Assembly (NCBI GenBank): GCA_049652745.1
Contig: JBASEY010000026.1
Span: 1-64,000, forward strand
Direction: 5' to 3'
Length of the DNA stretch: 64,000 nucleotides
Source: JBASEY01 sp049652745
GTDB taxonomy: Bacteria > CSSED10-310
Part shown: positions 61,996 to 64,000 of the stretch, one piece after another
Layout of the letters: every line of letters starts with the position of its first letter
How positions within the stretch are numbered: position 1 is the stretch's first letter
The notes under the pieces: model-generated
What the model saw: only the letters and a program-made list of their open reading frames with translations
The model's database searches: none
Told to the model about the DNA's origin: nothing
Program-made: the position numbers and the translations under genes

Positions 61996-63726
61996 ATGAG
62001 CATAAAAAACTTCACAGAAAGCATCAATGATCAGATTTTAAAGGCTTTGGCAGAGCTTAACATAAAAGATATCGACATACCGGCTCTGGTACGCCCGCCG
62101 GAAACGATCGACGCGGAGTTTGCCTTGCCTTGTTTTCCATTGGCGGCGGTTTTGCGCCAGTCGCCGGCGAAAATCGCGGCATCGATCGCATCCAAGATTC
62201 CCGGTGCTAGCTGGTTAAAAAAGGTTGTTGCAGAAGGACCTTATTTAAATTTTAAAATCGACGAACCGGCACTGTTTCAAACAATGATCTCAAATATTCT
62301 GCATAAAAAGGAACGATATGGTTACAGAGATCAGGAATGTCCTAAAACAATTTTAGTTGAATACTCATCACCGAATACGAATAAACCCCTTCATTTAGGC
62401 CATGTGCGCAACAATGTTTTAGGCGCGGCGATAGTCAACCTTTTAAAAGCGGCAGGGCATACCGTCATTCCTGCCAGTATCCTGAATGATCGAGGCATCC
62501 ATATCTGCAAAGCGATGGTTGCATACAGGCGCTACGCTGAAGGCCAAACACCATCGATCACGGGAATCAAAGGGGATCACTTCGTCGGGAGTATGTACGT
62601 ACGGTTTGAAAAAGAGCTAAAAGAGCACCCGGAATTGATGGATGAGGCGCGTGAAATGCTGCGTGACTGGGAAAACGGTGACCCGGATACGCTGTCGTTA
62701 TGGAAAATGCTTACCGACTGGGTATTGGAAGGTTTTGAGCAAACCTATAGACGCTTGGGATCGCATTTTGATGTTGTTCAACATGAGAGCCGAACCTATT
62801 TATTGGGAAAAGAAATCATTGCCGAAGGACTGGAAAAAGGAGTTTTTTTTAAAAAGGAAGACAATTCGGTTTGGATAGACCTTACGGATGTCGGTCTCGA
62901 TCAGAAAGCTCTCCTAAGGCAGGATGGAACATCCTTATACATAACTCAGGACTTGGGTGTAGCGATCGAACGCTTTAAAACACTGAATATCGACAAAGCA
63001 ATTTATGTTGTCGGTTCGGAACAAATATATCATTTCAAGGCGTTATTCGAAACCATGAAAAAATTTGGTTTTTCCTGGGCGGAGCAGTTTCGACATTTGA
63101 GCTATGGAATGGTCTATCTTCCGGAAGGAAAAATGAAGTCACGCGAAGGTAAAGTGGTGGATGCCGACGAATTGATGGATCAGATGCAGAAATTGTCTAG
63201 AAAGATCATGGATGAGTCTCATTTTCAAATCGAACCATCTGAAAGAGACGCCATTGCGGAAGCAATAGGATTGGGAGCGATTAAATATTATATTTTGAAA
63301 TTCAACCCCCAGAAAGATATTCATTTCGATCCGGAAAAATCGTTATCATTTGATGGAGCTACAGGAGCTTATATTCAATATTGTCATGCACGAATCCACT
63401 CTGTTCTGCAAAAAGCGTGTTTTGATCCCATTTCAGAATGGGATGCATCTCTTTTGGGTAACAGGGAGGAATTAGAAATAATTCGATCCTTGCTGTATTT
63501 GCCCGATACTATCCAAAGCGCCGCTGCCGAATTGAATCCATCGAAAGTGGCAACACATATCCTGGATCTGGCAAAAGCATTCAATGTTTTCTACACTCAT
63601 CATAGAATACTGGGTGCAGATTCACATGCTTTGACAAAAGCGCGATTGGCTCTATCTGCATCTGTCGCATACGGATTGAGATCGGGTTTACAAATACTTG
63701 GCATTGAAGCTGTTGAAGAAATGTAA
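61996..63726 (+). CDS. argS: Arginyl-tRNA synthetase
   Basis: ArgS charges tRNA-Arg. The 576-residue class I enzyme has the N-terminal Add1 domain, VEYSSPNTNKPLHLGHVRNNVLG (HxGH signature), YVVGSEQIYHFKALF, the KMSKS-like GKMKSREGKVVDADEL and a C-terminal helical DALR anticodon domain (FDGATGAYIQYCHARIHSVLQ). Length is normal. AAAGGG and AAGGA precede the start. Confidence 0.95.
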   Translation: MSIKNFTESINDQILKALAELNIKDIDIPALVRPPETIDAEFALPCFPLAAVLRQSPAKIAASIASKIPGASWLKKVVAEGPYLNFKIDEPALFQTMISNILHKKERYGYRDQECPKTILVEYSSPNTNKPLHLGHVRNNVLGAAIVNLLKAAGHTVIPASILNDRGIHICKAMVAYRRYAEGQTPSITGIKGDHFVGSMYVRFEKELKEHPELMDEAREMLRDWENGDPDTLSLWKMLTDWVLEGFEQTYRRLGSHFDVVQHESRTYLLGKEIIAEGLEKGVFFKKEDNSVWIDLTDVGLDQKALLRQDGTSLYITQDLGVAIERFKTLNIDKAIYVVGSEQIYHFKALFETMKKFGFSWAEQFRHLSYGMVYLPEGKMKSREGKVVDADELMDQMQKLSRKIMDESHFQIEPSERDAIAEAIGLGAIKYYILKFNPQKDIHFDPEKSLSFDGATGAYIQYCHARIHSVLQKACFDPISEWDASLLGNREELEIIRSLLYLPDTIQSAAAELNPSKVATHILDLAKAFNVFYTHHRILGADSHALTKARLALSASVAYGLRSGLQILGIEAVEEM

Positions 63727-63739
63727 AGATATTCTCTGA

Positions 63740-63776
63740 TTGACATTTTTTCTAATAACTTCAATAATTATTGAAG
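63740..63776 (+). promoter_or_regulatory. Promoter overlapped by a perfect palindrome
   Basis: TTGACA (63740-63745), 17 bases, AATAAT (63763-63768) form a sigma70-type promoter. The 18-bp perfect palindrome CTTCAATAATTATTGAAG (63759-63776) covers the -10 box and start region, as an operator would. It drives the gene at 63797. Confidence 0.6.
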
Positions 63777-63796
63777 GATGCGTGGGGATATAAAAT

Positions 63797-64000
63797 ATGA
63801 AAATGACGATATTATTGGCAATATCAATAATAATGACCTTGATGTCTGCTGGTTCGCTTCATGCTGAATGGCTTGTCATCAACACGTTGCCGTCAGGTGC
63901 GAAAGTGACGGTAAACGACTCTATGCAAGGTTTTTCACCTATAAGAATAGAAGGGCAATCCGGCCAGACTATTCGCTTGGCCATATCGTTCAGCGCAGTC
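63797..64000 (+). CDS. PEGA-domain exported protein (3' partial)
   Basis: The first 68 codons are inside the window. A signal peptide (about 22 residues, ending in SLHAE) is followed by WLVINTLPSGAKVTVNDSMQGFSPIRIEG, the PEGA domain pattern of a surface-layer-like repeat. A GGGGAT ribosome site precedes the ATG at 63797. What follows the PEGA domain is unknown. Confidence 0.8.
   Translation, partial: MKMTILLAISIIMTLMSAGSLHAEWLVINTLPSGAKVTVNDSMQGFSPIRIEGQSGQTIRLAISFSAV

Overview
This window looks like ordinary chromosome from an uncultivated Gram-negative bacterium of moderate GC. Evidence for an outer envelope is a lipoprotein signal, a Wzm/Wzt-type polysaccharide exporter, a polyprenyl-phosphate sugar transferase, a DUF374 acyltransferase and many integral-membrane glycosyltransferases. 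Secreted proteins carry long Thr-Pro linkers and near-consensus sigma54 sites precede chaperone genes. I cannot name the phylum from sequence alone. No tRNA, rRNA, CRISPR array, transposase or phage gene was seen.

Layout. 1-387: end of a secreted TP-linker protein. 388-2257: a repeat-rich intergenic island, a lipoprotein, then a conserved 100-nt element and an orphan terminator. 2258-5878: operon of methyltransferase, GT87-like glycosyltransferase and B12-type radical SAM protein. 5913-8537: proS and a phosphopantetheinyl transferase. 8495-11417: a second GT-C/radical SAM pair. 11607-18299: housekeeping and stress genes (SHOCT-like protein, fabH, two hsp20, htpG, tpx, mutY). 18417-26680: surface polysaccharide block (two GT4 enzymes, one ABC permease, two ABC ATPases with unusual C-terminal domains, one GT-C enzyme). 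26490-31296: a third GT-C/radical SAM pair and a divergent radical SAM gene. 31539-35150: a 1203-residue secreted multidomain amidohydrolase. 35358-38909: a nucleotidyltransferase-like protein and clpB. 39144-42043: a secreted DA1-like zinc protease and a secreted FGE-domain protein. 42496-46557: a compact four-gene operon of three radical SAM enzymes and a TerB-like protein. 46649-51604: acyltransferase, dut, a YycJ-type MBL protein, purB and purF. 51762-55535: an exopolysaccharide initiation operon on the minus strand. 55699-63726: two PilT-like ATPases, a purM-purN fusion, a GT-C enzyme, a rhomboid protease and argS. 63797-64000: start of a PEGA-domain protein.

How it fits together. The dominant theme is envelope glycan and lipid chemistry: six multi-pass GT-C-like proteins, four GT4 enzymes, a sugar-phosphate transferase, an ABC exporter and seven radical SAM enzymes (five with the B12-binding layout, two with a SPASM-like C-terminus). 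Three of the GT-C genes are directly coupled to a B12-type radical SAM gene, which is the strongest candidate for an undescribed functional partnership. Other points worth checking are a TP-tethered module shared by three exported proteins, a 100-nt dispersed element present twice, sigma54-like promoters at heat-shock genes, and the C-terminal domains of the two exporter ATPases.
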